The translations under genes and the position numbers were made by a program. The notes beneath the pieces are model-generated. The model ran no database searches, had not been told where the DNA came from, and saw only the letters and a program-made list of their open reading frames with translations. Shown here in pieces: positions 8,026 to 16,903 of a DNA stretch of 64,000 nt; position 1 is the stretch's first letter, and every line of letters starts with the position of its first letter. Origin of the DNA: Planctomycetaceae bacterium (GTDB lineage Bacteria > Planctomycetota > Planctomycetia > Planctomycetales > Planctomycetaceae); NCBI GenBank assembly GCA_028284485.1, contig JANQRQ010000039.1, positions 1 to 64,000 on the forward strand. Direction: 5' to 3'.

Positions 8026-9972
8026 TTACGAACTCGACTGCTTGTGAAAGTACTTTTCAACAAGATGTCTCGGTGGTGGCGGTGTCATTTTTGTCACCAC
8101 AAAGACCGCCAGAAAAGAGGTGCACAATCCAATAATAATCGGATCGAAGTTCAACAGTCGGTACGGCCGGAAGAAACTCTCGTTGACAAAAGCACCCGCC
8201 ACATACATCGAAAGGTGTGCTCCAAATCCGGCTAACATCCCAGACATACATCCCGGGAGATTCGCACGCGGCCAATACAGCGCAAACACCATCGGTGCCA
8301 AGAAACAGGCTGCCAGTCCACTGCCAACATAAACGATAATGTCTTGCAAGAATTGCGGGGGATTGACGGCACCAACCATGGCAACCGTTCCCACAATCAG
8401 CGTGCATAAATAGCTCATTCTCCGCAAGGTCTTTTCAGAGGCTTGAGGATTCAGGTTACGCTGGTAGATATCACGGACAAGCGCCGAAGAAATCATCAAT
8501 AGAAAGCTGTCAACCGTCGACATGACTGCGGCAAACGGTGCCGCCACCAGCAGACCGGCTAGCCAAGGCATACCGGCCCCGGTCGTCAAATGAACGGCCA
8601 TCGCCGGCATGATTCGATCTGACTCGGCATCCATTCCCGGCAACAAGACCCGGGCGCAACAGAAGATGATGACCAATGACAAATAAATCGCCGAGTAATA
8701 TATGGCGACCGTGAAAATGGCTCGTCGCAAAGTTGATGTATTGCGAAACGCCATTAACCGCACCATATTGCTCGGCTGGCCGGATCCGGAAATTGCCCAC
8801 ATAAAGAAAAACGAAAAAGCCAAACTCAATGGTAGGAATCCAACTGCATCCGTAGGACTGGGACCGGGGCCTGTCACGTAAGAGCCACGTTGTTCTGCGT
8901 CGGCACCGTAAGCGTAGGGAGTCATGCTTGGTTGTACGAGGTTCACCCCCTCGAAGAACTCAACAGCTGACTCCCCCCCCGTCAGTCTTCTGATTTCTTC
9001 CGGAGTTGTAATCTCCAAGATTTTAATGTCGTTCGCTTGTGTCTCGCTTTCGGAAATGACGGCTTCCTGGGCGGTGCGAAACAGACGTGGAAGATCGCCC
9101 TCTCCATCGGTTATTTGCAGCCAAGTTCCTGAAGGAACGACAAGCCGTCCCGTACTGGAAAGTCCGTATCGCACCAAATTTGCCGTTCCGTTCTTGGGCG
9201 GAGTCATGTTCGCCATTTGACGAGTTGCCTGTTCCAGCCCGCCCACTTGGGACAGCGCCAGCGGCAAGAGAATTAAGACACCAATAATCATGACCACACC
9301 CTGCAGTACGTCTGTCCAAACGACGGCATGAAATCCGCCGTAGGTCGTGTAGACAATGACCGCGACACCGAACGTCAGCAGGCAAAGCAAATATTGCGAA
9401 TCGACACCTTGTAAGTAAGTGATTCCCTCGGTGAAACGACCGAATGTCTCGGCGGAATTCTGAAATGGTTCCACATCCAACAGAAGCGTATTGAGAATCA
9501 AGCTGCCCGCTTTGAACTGCGCCACCAAGTTGAATGACATGAAGAAGACAATCAGCATCACCGCCAACAGTCCAAAAGCGGGGCTTTGAAACCGATCGCG
9601 AATGACGTCGGGGACCGTAATGGATCCGGAAATCCGCGCGACTTGATTCAAGCGCTTACCCAACAAGCCCATCGTGCAGATCGGCACGACCATGTAGCTA
9701 CCAATCCACAGCGCCAGCACCCATCCATGCATATAGATCTTGGAAGGGAATCCCGTAAAACTGCCACCCGATGAACTTGTGGCCGCAAATGTCAAAGCAA
9801 AGGCCCAAACTCCCAAGCTTCGGCTGCCGAGAAAATACTCGCTGAGAAAGCTTTTGCTCTTGAGCAAGGCGTTCGAAACAGCTGCCAACCCAAATACGGC
9901 CAGCGTGTAAAACAAGAATGTCAGCAGGGCCGCATTCGACTGACCTTCGGCGAGAATGACGGAACTGTTCAT
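8026..9972 (-). CDS. sodium:solute symporter family (SSS) transporter
   Basis: 648 residues with about 13 hydrophobic segments in the SSS pattern. Family features include the glycine/serine-rich TM1 region (FAATSSSGGSFTGFPSKIYMHG), VVWTDVLQGVVMIIG, and AAPFAAVMSTVDSFLLMISSALVRDIYQR. A soluble insertion of roughly 110 residues (from WLQITDGEGDLP to about SPTDAVGF) sits between membrane segments and is unusual for the family. The start codon overlaps the stop of the upstream DUF997-like gene by ATGA, so the two are translationally coupled. That gene order recalls PanF with its small partner YhdT. The substrate is unknown; the downstream amidohydrolase and D-threonine-aldolase-like genes suggest an amino-acid or amide compound. 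Confidence 0.92.
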   Translation of the reverse strand: MNSSVILAEGQSNAALLTFLFYTLAVFGLAAVSNALLKSKSFLSEYFLGSRSLGVWAFALTFAATSSSGGSFTGFPSKIYMHGWVLALWIGSYMVVPICTMGLLGKRLNQVARISGSITVPDVIRDRFQSPAFGLLAVMLIVFFMSFNLVAQFKAGSLILNTLLLDVEPFQNSAETFGRFTEGITYLQGVDSQYLLCLLTFGVAVIVYTTYGGFHAVVWTDVLQGVVMIIGVLILLPLALSQVGGLEQATRQMANMTPPKNGTANLVRYGLSSTGRLVVPSGTWLQITDGEGDLPRLFRTAQEAVISESETQANDIKILEITTPEEIRRLTGGESAVEFFEGVNLVQPSMTPYAYGADAEQRGSYVTGPGPSPTDAVGFLPLSLAFSFFFMWAISGSGQPSNMVRLMAFRNTSTLRRAIFTVAIYYSAIYLSLVIIFCCARVLLPGMDAESDRIMPAMAVHLTTGAGMPWLAGLLVAAPFAAVMSTVDSFLLMISSALVRDIYQRNLNPQASEKTLRRMSYLCTLIVGTVAMVGAVNPPQFLQDIIVYVGSGLAACFLAPMVFALYWPRANLPGCMSGMLAGFGAHLSMYVAGAFVNESFFRPYRLLNFDPIIIGLCTSFLAVFVVTKMTPPPPRHLVEKYFHKQSSS

Positions 9973-10334
9973 TCGTCGTCTCCCTCCGCTTCAGCCGCTG
10001 TGGAAGCTGCTATATCCTCCGCAATATCGGCACCCTCGTGCGCCTCTCCTAACTCGTCGTCAGCCATATAACAGAAGCAGAACCAAGTGGTGAAGATATC
10101 GGCGATGAGCCATGGAGCAAAAATACCCCAAAACACCCAACTGGGAATGCCCCAGACTGTTTCGACCGACGATGAATCGGACAGCGCCGAGTAGCCATTG
10201 AAATAGCAATAGGGCACGGCCCACACGAGCGCCACTGCCCAGACACTGAAAATGACGAGTGCTTCCCGTCGAGAGTTTAGAAAGATCGGGTCATAAACAG
10301 CATCGTCAACTTCTGTAGATTCGCCGCTACTCAT
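9969..10334 (-). CDS. DUF997/YhdT-like small symporter subunit
   Basis: 121 residues if translation starts at the ATG at 10334, which is preceded by AGAGG. A GTG four codons upstream (10346) is a weaker alternative. The sequence DPIFLNSRREALVIFSVWAVALVWAVPYCY and a second hydrophobic segment WGIPSWVFWGIFAPWLIADIFTTWFCF resemble DUF997 proteins, the small two-TM partner of SSS symporters. The acidic tail (EGADIAEDIAASTAAEAEGDDE) is cytoplasmic or periplasmic and looks disordered. It overlaps the symporter start by four bases and probably opens the operon. Function as an accessory subunit is inferred from gene order. Confidence 0.78.
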   Translation of the reverse strand: MSSGESTEVDDAVYDPIFLNSRREALVIFSVWAVALVWAVPYCYFNGYSALSDSSSVETVWGIPSWVFWGIFAPWLIADIFTTWFCFCYMADDELGEAHEGADIAEDIAASTAAEAEGDDE

Positions 10335-10482
10335 GAGACCTCTCACACTTAGATTTCAGGCGAGGACCAGCTGTCAACTTCGTCGAGAACACACTTTGCT
10401 ATGTCAATCGAGTCAATTGCCTACTGCATTTGTAAAATCCTGAACTCCTCAATTCTGCATGCATTGGGCGCGATCATTGTCC

Positions 10483-10500
10483 GTGCAAACAATGTTGCAC
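10483..10500. promoter_or_regulatory. 18-bp palindrome, candidate operator
   Basis: GTGCAA-ACAATG-TTGCAC is a perfect inverted repeat with 6-bp arms and a 6-bp spacer. It lies just upstream of the proC promoter, between proC and the divergent symporter operon, where a dimeric regulator could control either side. No regulator gene is adjacent. Confidence 0.45.
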
Positions 10501-10507
10501 ATGCCGT

Positions 10508-10536
10508 TTGTCGCATGTTTCCAGCCAGCTTATAAT
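10508..10536 (+). promoter_or_regulatory. sigma70-type promoter of proC
   Basis: TTGTCG at 10508-10513 and a perfect TATAAT at 10531-10536 are separated by 17 bp. Transcription would start near 10543, leaving a leader of about 40 bases before the proC ATG at 10581. This is the clearest housekeeping promoter seen in the window. Confidence 0.65.
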
Positions 10537-10580
10537 CATTCATGTCAAAAAACGATAACCGAACGAAAGAAATCTATTGA

Positions 10581-11408
10581 ATGTCGACGATCAACTCGGA
10601 AGTACGAATTGGATTTATCGGCGCCGGGCGCATGGCAACCGCTCTTGCCAAAGGTCTCATTGACGCGAAGTTCTGCGAACAAGAAAACGTGATAGCCTTC
10701 GATATCAGTGACGACGTCCGGCAACGTTTCGCGGCTGAAACTGGTGCGGTCACAGCGAAATCAAACAACGAAGTTGTCTCGAAATCGCAGGCGATCATCC
10801 TGGCCGTTAAGCCGCAACATATGCCCGATGTCCTTGAGGACATTAAGGATCACGTCAGCTCGAACCACCTGGTCATATCAATCGCAGCAGGTGTCACCCT
10901 GGATCATTTGGAACGCTGTTTAGGCAGCGGATTGCGGTTGATCCGGGTCATGCCGAATACTCCTTGTCTGGTCGGCGAATCGGCGTCCGGCTTTGCACTG
11001 GGAAACTCGGCAACTGAAGACGACGGCCGGTTTGTCCAGGGATTGCTTTCAACCGTCGGTATGGCTTTTCAGGTCGACGAACATCTGCTTGATGCAGTCA
11101 CAGGACTGTCCGGCAGCGGTCCCGCGTTCGTCTATGAGGTAATCGAAGCTTTGAGCGATGGTGGAGTCCACGCTGGACTACCACGCAATATCGCGGCACA
11201 ACTCGCAGCCCAAACGGTATTAGGCGCTGCTCAAATGGTTTTGACGACGGAAGAGCATCCGGCTGCCCTCAAGGACGCAGTCGCCAGTCCGGGAGGAACA
11301 ACAATCGCCGGTCTGCACGAACTTGAGAAAGGCGGCTTACGTGCAACCCTGATGAATGCCGTCATTGCAGCATCGCGCCGATCCCAAGAACTGGGACAAT
11401 CGTCGTAA
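10581..11408 (+). CDS. proC: pyrroline-5-carboxylate reductase
   Basis: 275 residues, the family's usual length. It catalyses the last step of proline synthesis, NAD(P)H-dependent reduction of 1-pyrroline-5-carboxylate, in the cytoplasm. The Rossmann motif is IGFIGAGRMATALAKGL. The middle motif VIRVMPNTPCLVGESASGFA and the C-terminal substrate and dimer region DAVTGLSGSGPAFVYEVIEALSDGGVHAGL and ASPGGTTIAGLHELEKGG are diagnostic of ProC. The gene is monocistronic, with its own promoter and a candidate operator upstream. Confidence 0.97.
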   Translation: MSTINSEVRIGFIGAGRMATALAKGLIDAKFCEQENVIAFDISDDVRQRFAAETGAVTAKSNNEVVSKSQAIILAVKPQHMPDVLEDIKDHVSSNHLVISIAAGVTLDHLERCLGSGLRLIRVMPNTPCLVGESASGFALGNSATEDDGRFVQGLLSTVGMAFQVDEHLLDAVTGLSGSGPAFVYEVIEALSDGGVHAGLPRNIAAQLAAQTVLGAAQMVLTTEEHPAALKDAVASPGGTTIAGLHELEKGGLRATLMNAVIAASRRSQELGQSS

Positions 11409-11458
11409 CCGAACCAGAACTCACCGGGCGAACGGTTAAAACAGTCAGTCGCCTTTCC

Positions 11459-11477
11459 CAGAACGGGCGTTTCTGGC
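11459..11477 (+). terminator. weak hairpin after proC
   Basis: CCAGAA/TTCTGG form a 6-bp stem with a 7-base loop, 50 bases after the proC stop. No U-tract follows, so termination here is only a suggestion. Confidence 0.25.
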
Positions 11478-11624
11478 TGAGGAATGTTTGACTGCCTCAA
11501 GCTGTGGCCTAGGCTGTGTTGGAACAAGACTCTACGTAGTTTCCGTAGGGACAATCTATGTACGCAGGTCTCGACCGGGCTGGCGTTTAATCCTCTCACA
11601 GCATGAGACTCAGAATTCGCTTCC

Positions 11625-13763
11625 ATGGCTACAGGGCATCTACTCACTGAGGATTTGAATATCCCCAACACCTTCGGCCCGTCCAGTCGGCCTATGGATT
11701 CTTCAAGAATCCTGTTTGAGCTGATGCAGTTGTCGCATCAAGCTGATGAGGCCCGTCGGCAAAACGGACAGGCCGATATGCTGGAAGACGTCATTTCCAA
11801 GTCGATTCTCAGGCGGCTTCTTTCCGCCTTGCATTTTCGCGATGCGGCGACAGTCAATCATTCCCGACGAGTTGCGAAGTTGTCAGTGGGAATCGCGCAA
11901 TTCCTCAGTTGGGAAGGCCAACCGCTCAAACTGTTGGAAGTTGCAGGTTTGTTGCACGATATCGGCAAAATCGGCGTTCCAGACAACATCCTGTTCAAGC
12001 CAGGCCGACTCAACCCGGACGAAGCAGGGCTCATGGCATTGCACTACAACATCAGTCTTGATGTGTTACAGGCATGCCGTGTTGATCGAGGCGTTTTGGA
12101 GATCATCAGCCAGTCTCATACTCATTACAACGGTGCCACCGATGGATTTCGACGAATTGGCAGCGATGTTCACCAAGGAGCACGAATTCTCGCCGTTGCC
12201 GACGCCTACGATTCGCTGTCGATGGACAAAGTTTATCGCGAAAAGAAAACGCACGAAGAAATCATGGAGATTCTTCATGCAGAATCGGGAACGCAATTCG
12301 ACGGCAACATCGTCCGCGCGTTATCTCGGTGGATTGACACAAATGGACTTCCTTTTCAAACCGAAAAATCCGAGCCAGTCGCCAACCAGGCGCAGATGAC
12401 TCCTGTTGACCACGAAGAGACGCTACGAGCAAGTTCATTAGGTAACGTCTTTTCCTACCTGTATATCCTCGAAAGCCTTTACGACGGCTTCTATCTCGTC
12501 GACGCCGATCGCCACTACCGAATTTGGAATCGAGGGGCCGAACGACTGTTAGGACAACGTGCCACGACCGTCCTGAATCAAACATGGGACGAGAACCAAT
12601 TTGAGATGATCAGCAAGTTTGGAGATCCGCTTCCCGAAGAAGAGCGGCCCCTTCGCCGAATCTTCGAAACTGGAAAGGCGACCACTTCCGAGATTCAAAT
12701 CCAACAAACCAACGGCTCCTGGATCCCTGTGGAGTTACAATCCGTTCCGGTTGTTGACGATAACGGCTTGGTGATCGGAGTTGCTGAGATTTTCCGCGAC
12801 TTGTCCCGAACCGGCACCTGTTCGGAATACCGTGAGCTCAAACTGGCCGCATGCCGCGACTCTCTCACTTCAGTTGCCAACCGCGGTTCGCTGGAAACCC
12901 AATTGGCGATGCTCATTACCGAGTTCTCGGAGAGTTCACTACCGGAGCCATTCAGTGCGATATTCCTCGACATTGATCACTTCAAACAGATTAACGATAC
13001 ATTCGGACACTCCATCGGTGATCAAGTACTGATTGAAATCGCCAGGTTACTGCAACACGAGACCTACTCGGGGGAACTTGTCGGGCGTTTCGGTGGCGAA
13101 GAATTCATGATTCTTTGCCCTGCCACAAATCTGGATCAGGCGCAACGTCGCGCGGAACGGTTGAGGCTTGCTATTTGTGCAGCCGACATCGCAGAACTCG
13201 ACGACTTCTCAGTCAGCGCTTCGTTTGGCGTTGCCCAATCGGAACCCGGCGACTCGGTCGAGAGCATTATTCGGCGTGCGGATACAGCACTGTACGCTTC
13301 CAAAGAGGGTGGGCGCAATAGAACGACAACGTTGACCACCGCGGAAATGATCGAGCAAAATAGCACAGCCAAAGAACAGAAACGCTCAGCCGACGCGATG
13401 CGTTTTCAAACTGTGCTTCATGCTTGCGTTGCTTCTGACATCGTGATCTACAAGCTTGGCGGATTCGTCGACGATCATCGTGCATCTCTTCGCGAGGTCA
13501 CTTCTGAGCGAGTTGTCATTCGCATCGGCAGTCGTGGGATCCTGCCATTCTGGGGAGGATCGGACCGCACTCGGCCGGTAGAAATGGAATTGGAGTTCGG
13601 AGACCGAATCACCAAAACACGTCGGCGATCTAAGGAAGCCAGCTCGCGCGTCGAGATTCAAGTTCGTATCCGACCGATCGGCATTGCCAGAAATCGCGAA
13701 GCTTTTCAGGCTCGGGCAAAGCGCGTGTTGCACGCACTCCGGGAATACCTCGTCGCGGATTGA
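11625..13763 (+). CDS. HD domain - PAS - GGDEF signalling protein
   Basis: 712 residues. An HD phosphohydrolase-like domain (about 60-215) keeps NHSRRVAK and LLHDIGKIGVPD, but where HD-GYP enzymes have HHExxDGxGYP it reads SHTHYNGATDG, so GYP is absent. A PAS domain follows (about 270-390: YDGFYLVDADRHYRIWNRGAERLLG). The GGDEF domain (about 400-560) has GGEEF at 490-494, compatible with diguanylate cyclase activity. The RxxD inhibitory site just before it is missing (the region reads TYSGELVGRF). The last 130 residues are basic and beta-rich and might be PilZ-like, but this is uncertain. It is soluble and probably makes or senses c-di-GMP. An in-frame ATG at residue 24 could be the true start. 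Confidence 0.87.
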   Translation: MATGHLLTEDLNIPNTFGPSSRPMDSSRILFELMQLSHQADEARRQNGQADMLEDVISKSILRRLLSALHFRDAATVNHSRRVAKLSVGIAQFLSWEGQPLKLLEVAGLLHDIGKIGVPDNILFKPGRLNPDEAGLMALHYNISLDVLQACRVDRGVLEIISQSHTHYNGATDGFRRIGSDVHQGARILAVADAYDSLSMDKVYREKKTHEEIMEILHAESGTQFDGNIVRALSRWIDTNGLPFQTEKSEPVANQAQMTPVDHEETLRASSLGNVFSYLYILESLYDGFYLVDADRHYRIWNRGAERLLGQRATTVLNQTWDENQFEMISKFGDPLPEEERPLRRIFETGKATTSEIQIQQTNGSWIPVELQSVPVVDDNGLVIGVAEIFRDLSRTGTCSEYRELKLAACRDSLTSVANRGSLETQLAMLITEFSESSLPEPFSAIFLDIDHFKQINDTFGHSIGDQVLIEIARLLQHETYSGELVGRFGGEEFMILCPATNLDQAQRRAERLRLAICAADIAELDDFSVSASFGVAQSEPGDSVESIIRRADTALYASKEGGRNRTTTLTTAEMIEQNSTAKEQKRSADAMRFQTVLHACVASDIVIYKLGGFVDDHRASLREVTSERVVIRIGSRGILPFWGGSDRTRPVEMELEFGDRITKTRRRSKEASSRVEIQVRIRPIGIARNREAFQARAKRVLHALREYLVAD

Positions 13764-13985
13764 CCTACTGCCGACCAGCGACGACATCGTTGTTTCCGCA
13801 CTCCGAACTCGAGATTACGGGATGCACCGACTTTAACGATTATGTCGATTGCAACGGCACCTGGATCTCTTCTCCAGGACGTAAACCCCGAATCCTCCTC
13901 ATATTCGGTAGAAAAGGGGGAATCGGACGTTCTTCGATAATGCTTCTCCTAGATGCAGTCCGATAGGGAAAGAAAAGGACCCCGT

Positions 13986-14002
13986 GACCTTGAAACAAGG
14001 TC
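13986..14002 (+). other. small perfect hairpin in the leader of the export gene
   Basis: GACCTTG-AAA-CAAGGTC is a 7-bp perfect stem with a 3-base loop, ending 36 bases before the GTG start of the Wza-like gene. It could affect translation of that mRNA. The rest of the 13764-14038 gap shows no gene. Confidence 0.35.
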
Positions 14003-14038
14003 TAACCTGCGCCTGCTTGATTCCCAGGGACCCTGATC

Positions 14039-15850
14039 GTGAAGCCCGCGACACTCTCGCCGAAACATCGACGCGCAACCCGGACAGTGTCAGAATTGCA
14101 GTTGGCAATCGGATCCGCACAGCGGAGCGAGAGAATCGTCGGACAAACATTAGGTCACGATTCAAGATTCGCCTTGATTCAGCCATGGATTCTGTTGTGC
14201 CTATTGGGCGTGATCGGTCTTTCTGGCTGTGCTGGATTTAAACCAATCAGGGGAGTTCCCGTTCGGAATCTGTACCTCCCCTCGTCAGAGCCTAGTCGAT
14301 CAGGAAAAAGTACGATCGATTTAGCTTTGCTTGGCCAAACAGCTCCGCCCGTCTATCTCGTTGATTCTGGAGATGTTCTGGGAGTCTATATTGAAGGAGT
14401 GCTTGGGCGGCGTGAAGAAGTCCCCCCCGTTCACTTCCCCGAGAATCACGAAGTTGCTCCATCATTGGGCTACCCGATTCCCGTGCGAGACGATGGAACA
14501 ATCTCCATGCCGCTGGTCGGCGCCATTCCCGTGCGTGGGCTATCGATTCGTCAAGTCGAGGAAACGATTCGCAACGCCTATGTCGGTCAAGGTGACGTCC
14601 TCGCTAAGGGACGCGATCGAATATTTGTCAGTTTGCAAAAACCAAGAACTTATCGCGTTCTCGTTGTACGACAGGAAGCCGGTAACGACGCGAACAATAT
14701 CGTCGGACCAGGACAAATCAATCCCGGAGCGCTAAAACGAGGAAGTGGTCAGGTTGTAAATCTGCCCGCTTACTCCAACGATGTGTTACACGCCTTGGCT
14801 GAAACCGGTGGCCTGCCCGGTCTGGATGCTGAAAACACAATCTACATTGTCAGACGTCGGCAGATCGTCCCGACCGAAGTTCCCGTGCATCATCACCCGG
14901 GGACATTTCCCGAGCCGATCCACCCTCAGTATCCGCCAGGACCACAAACGCCGCCTGTCGTCGCACCGGTAAGCTACGAAACGTTTGCCGATGGTGATTC
15001 GAGTGAGGATGAATGGGGACATACAAGCGGACAAGGTGTCGTCCATGCACAACACGTGACAAGCGATTGGGGTCACTCATCGCCTCAGTCTGCACCGACA
15101 ACTGCTGTGGCTTCAGCATCAATGGGAATCGGGAATCCTTACGGATCAGCGTATTCGGTGCCCCAACAGCCCATTCAACAATCACCTGCCCTCGGCTATC
15201 CTGCGCCGCCCTTTGCTGGACCGGCGATGGAACCATTCGCGGCACAATCTTGGAACGGCACGCCCGACTTTTATGATCCGCAAATGTATCCCGGAGCATT
15301 CGGAAGCTACGCCCAGACCGTTCAGAACGAGCGAGTTGTCAAAATCCCCGTTCGACTCGGGATGGGTGAATGGGTCAACGTTCGAGAACAGGATGTCATC
15401 TTGAACGACGGCGACATCGTGTTCATCGAAACGAGGGACACCGAGATCTTCTACACCGGCGGCCTCTTGGGAGGCGGTCAGTTTACGCTGCCGCGAGATT
15501 ACGACCTCGATATTTTGGGAGCAATCGCGATTGCCCAGGGTCAGAACAATGCCGGCAGTGCGCCGCGTTCCATTGGTGGAAACTCGGCACTCAACCAGGA
15601 CGTGACGATCAGCGCCAGCCATGCGATCATCTTGCGACCGTTACCTGAAGGCGGCCAAATCCCCATCCAAGTCGATTTGTACCAAGCAATGCGTTGCCCG
15701 GAAGAACGGGTCGTGATCCAACCGGGTGACTACATCATATTGCAGTACACTTGGCCAGAAGCCATCGCCGCATTCCTGGAACGACATCTCCTCGAAGGCG
15801 CTTTGTTCGGGTTGGCGGCAGCTCAGTTGAATAACAACGGCAACAACTGA
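14039..15850 (+). CDS. Wza-like polysaccharide export lipoprotein
   Basis: 603 residues from a GTG with GGGA upstream. A lipoprotein signal ends in LSGCAGF (lipidated Cys64). The region before it is long, so a later start such as the TTG at 14174 is possible. A Poly_export domain follows (YLVDSGDVLGVYIEG, then VRDDGTISMPLVGAIPVRGLSIRQVEETI), then SLBB-type segments (VLHALAETGGLPGLDAENTIYIV and later FYTGGLLGGGQFTLP). Between them lie about 150 Pro/Gln/His-rich residues of low complexity, which is unusual. It would form the outer-membrane and periplasmic channel for a capsule or exopolysaccharide. No Wzc, Wzx or Wzy gene lies alongside, although a c-di-GMP-type gene is immediately upstream. 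Confidence 0.9.
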   Translation: MKPATLSPKHRRATRTVSELQLAIGSAQRSERIVGQTLGHDSRFALIQPWILLCLLGVIGLSGCAGFKPIRGVPVRNLYLPSSEPSRSGKSTIDLALLGQTAPPVYLVDSGDVLGVYIEGVLGRREEVPPVHFPENHEVAPSLGYPIPVRDDGTISMPLVGAIPVRGLSIRQVEETIRNAYVGQGDVLAKGRDRIFVSLQKPRTYRVLVVRQEAGNDANNIVGPGQINPGALKRGSGQVVNLPAYSNDVLHALAETGGLPGLDAENTIYIVRRRQIVPTEVPVHHHPGTFPEPIHPQYPPGPQTPPVVAPVSYETFADGDSSEDEWGHTSGQGVVHAQHVTSDWGHSSPQSAPTTAVASASMGIGNPYGSAYSVPQQPIQQSPALGYPAPPFAGPAMEPFAAQSWNGTPDFYDPQMYPGAFGSYAQTVQNERVVKIPVRLGMGEWVNVREQDVILNDGDIVFIETRDTEIFYTGGLLGGGQFTLPRDYDLDILGAIAIAQGQNNAGSAPRSIGGNSALNQDVTISASHAIILRPLPEGGQIPIQVDLYQAMRCPEERVVIQPGDYIILQYTWPEAIAAFLERHLLEGALFGLAAAQLNNNGNN

Positions 15851-15897
15851 CGCCTGTTCGGCTCTTTAGGTGCACGCCGAATATGTCACGCCATCGA

Positions 15898-16785
15898 TTA
15901 TTTCGATGCGCTACGGTCGTTTGCACCTTGCTGCGGCAACCACCGACGAATGTACCGGGCGGCCGGTTGCTGACGAATGGCGGTCCGCCCGCGGCTCAGC
16001 GCTTCTGCCGTTCGTGCCAGGGCTCGCTGCCGATCGACATTATCGGCGACAAATACCTTCAATGCGGCCGCAGCTTGTTTGGCTTCGGCATCGTCCTTGG
16101 AACCAAGGACTCGGCAAATATGCCAGCGATATTTCGGGTCGGCGATCGCTGCAGTCCAATTGGCCGTTTCCGGAGCCCGCGTTGGCATACTCAAGAAAAC
16201 GATTTCAGGGTGACTGGGAATCCTTCCGCCAATGAGTTTCACGACGTCCTGCAGAATCTTTGGGGCATCGGTTTCGCTTGGCTGGACAAGGGCGTAATTG
16301 GCGATGACTCGGTTCTCATTTGCGATAAGAATTGTCAGATTAACATCACGATTCAACCCGTAACTGCCCGGACCTTCGGCTCCGTCCAACGAAATCCCCA
16401 CCGGCCGTCCCATGCCCCACCAACTGATCGCCTGCTGCAAATACTGTTCGGCTGCCGAACGGTCTCCATCGAGCCAAACAACTGCGGCAAATAACTCCTC
16501 TTCGGTCCGCATTTCTGCGTAGTTCATCAGGACTCGCGTCAACCGGGCCGCCGGCCGATTCGCACCATTAACCAAGACAAGCAACGTGGGCTTCCCTTCG
16601 GAGGCGCTCACAACGTCGATCTCTTGTCCCCGGTCGACACCATAAGCCAGCAAAACATTAATCTGCGGCAACGGTTCCCCCTTCTGGGGGCCAGAGAACA
16701 CCGCTTCATCGTCAGCAATCGCGGCGACAGTAATGGACAGCATTGCAATGACGATGGGTATTTGAATTTGGCTTGCGATGTTCAT
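15898..16785 (-). CDS. secreted thioredoxin-fold-like protein without CxxC (paralogue 1)
   Basis: 295 residues from the ATG at 16785, which has AAGGAG eight bases upstream; the frame stays open 25 codons further but without a ribosome site. A signal peptide runs to about AIADD. The body resembles a peroxiredoxin/thioredoxin fold (KPTLLVLVNGANRP, then GRPVGISLDGAEGPGSYGLN, then LTILIANENRVIANY). There is no CxxC and only one Cys in the mature part, so thiol chemistry is unlikely. It shares GAEGPGSYGLNR and LVQPS with the protein at 23511-24488, of which it is a clear paralogue. It is last in the nine-gene minus-strand block. Function unknown. Confidence 0.8.
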   Translation of the reverse strand: MNIASQIQIPIVIAMLSITVAAIADDEAVFSGPQKGEPLPQINVLLAYGVDRGQEIDVVSASEGKPTLLVLVNGANRPAARLTRVLMNYAEMRTEEELFAAVVWLDGDRSAAEQYLQQAISWWGMGRPVGISLDGAEGPGSYGLNRDVNLTILIANENRVIANYALVQPSETDAPKILQDVVKLIGGRIPSHPEIVFLSMPTRAPETANWTAAIADPKYRWHICRVLGSKDDAEAKQAAAALKVFVADNVDRQRALARTAEALSRGRTAIRQQPAARYIRRWLPQQGANDRSASK

Positions 16786-16903
16786 CAATGGATCTCCTTG
16801 AACATGGCCCAAACAATAGACATTGGAGTCTAGTGCCGACATTCGATCCACATCGAGCACATCCGCTGGCAGTCGACCGCCAGTAGCGACGACCGTTTAG
16901 ACA

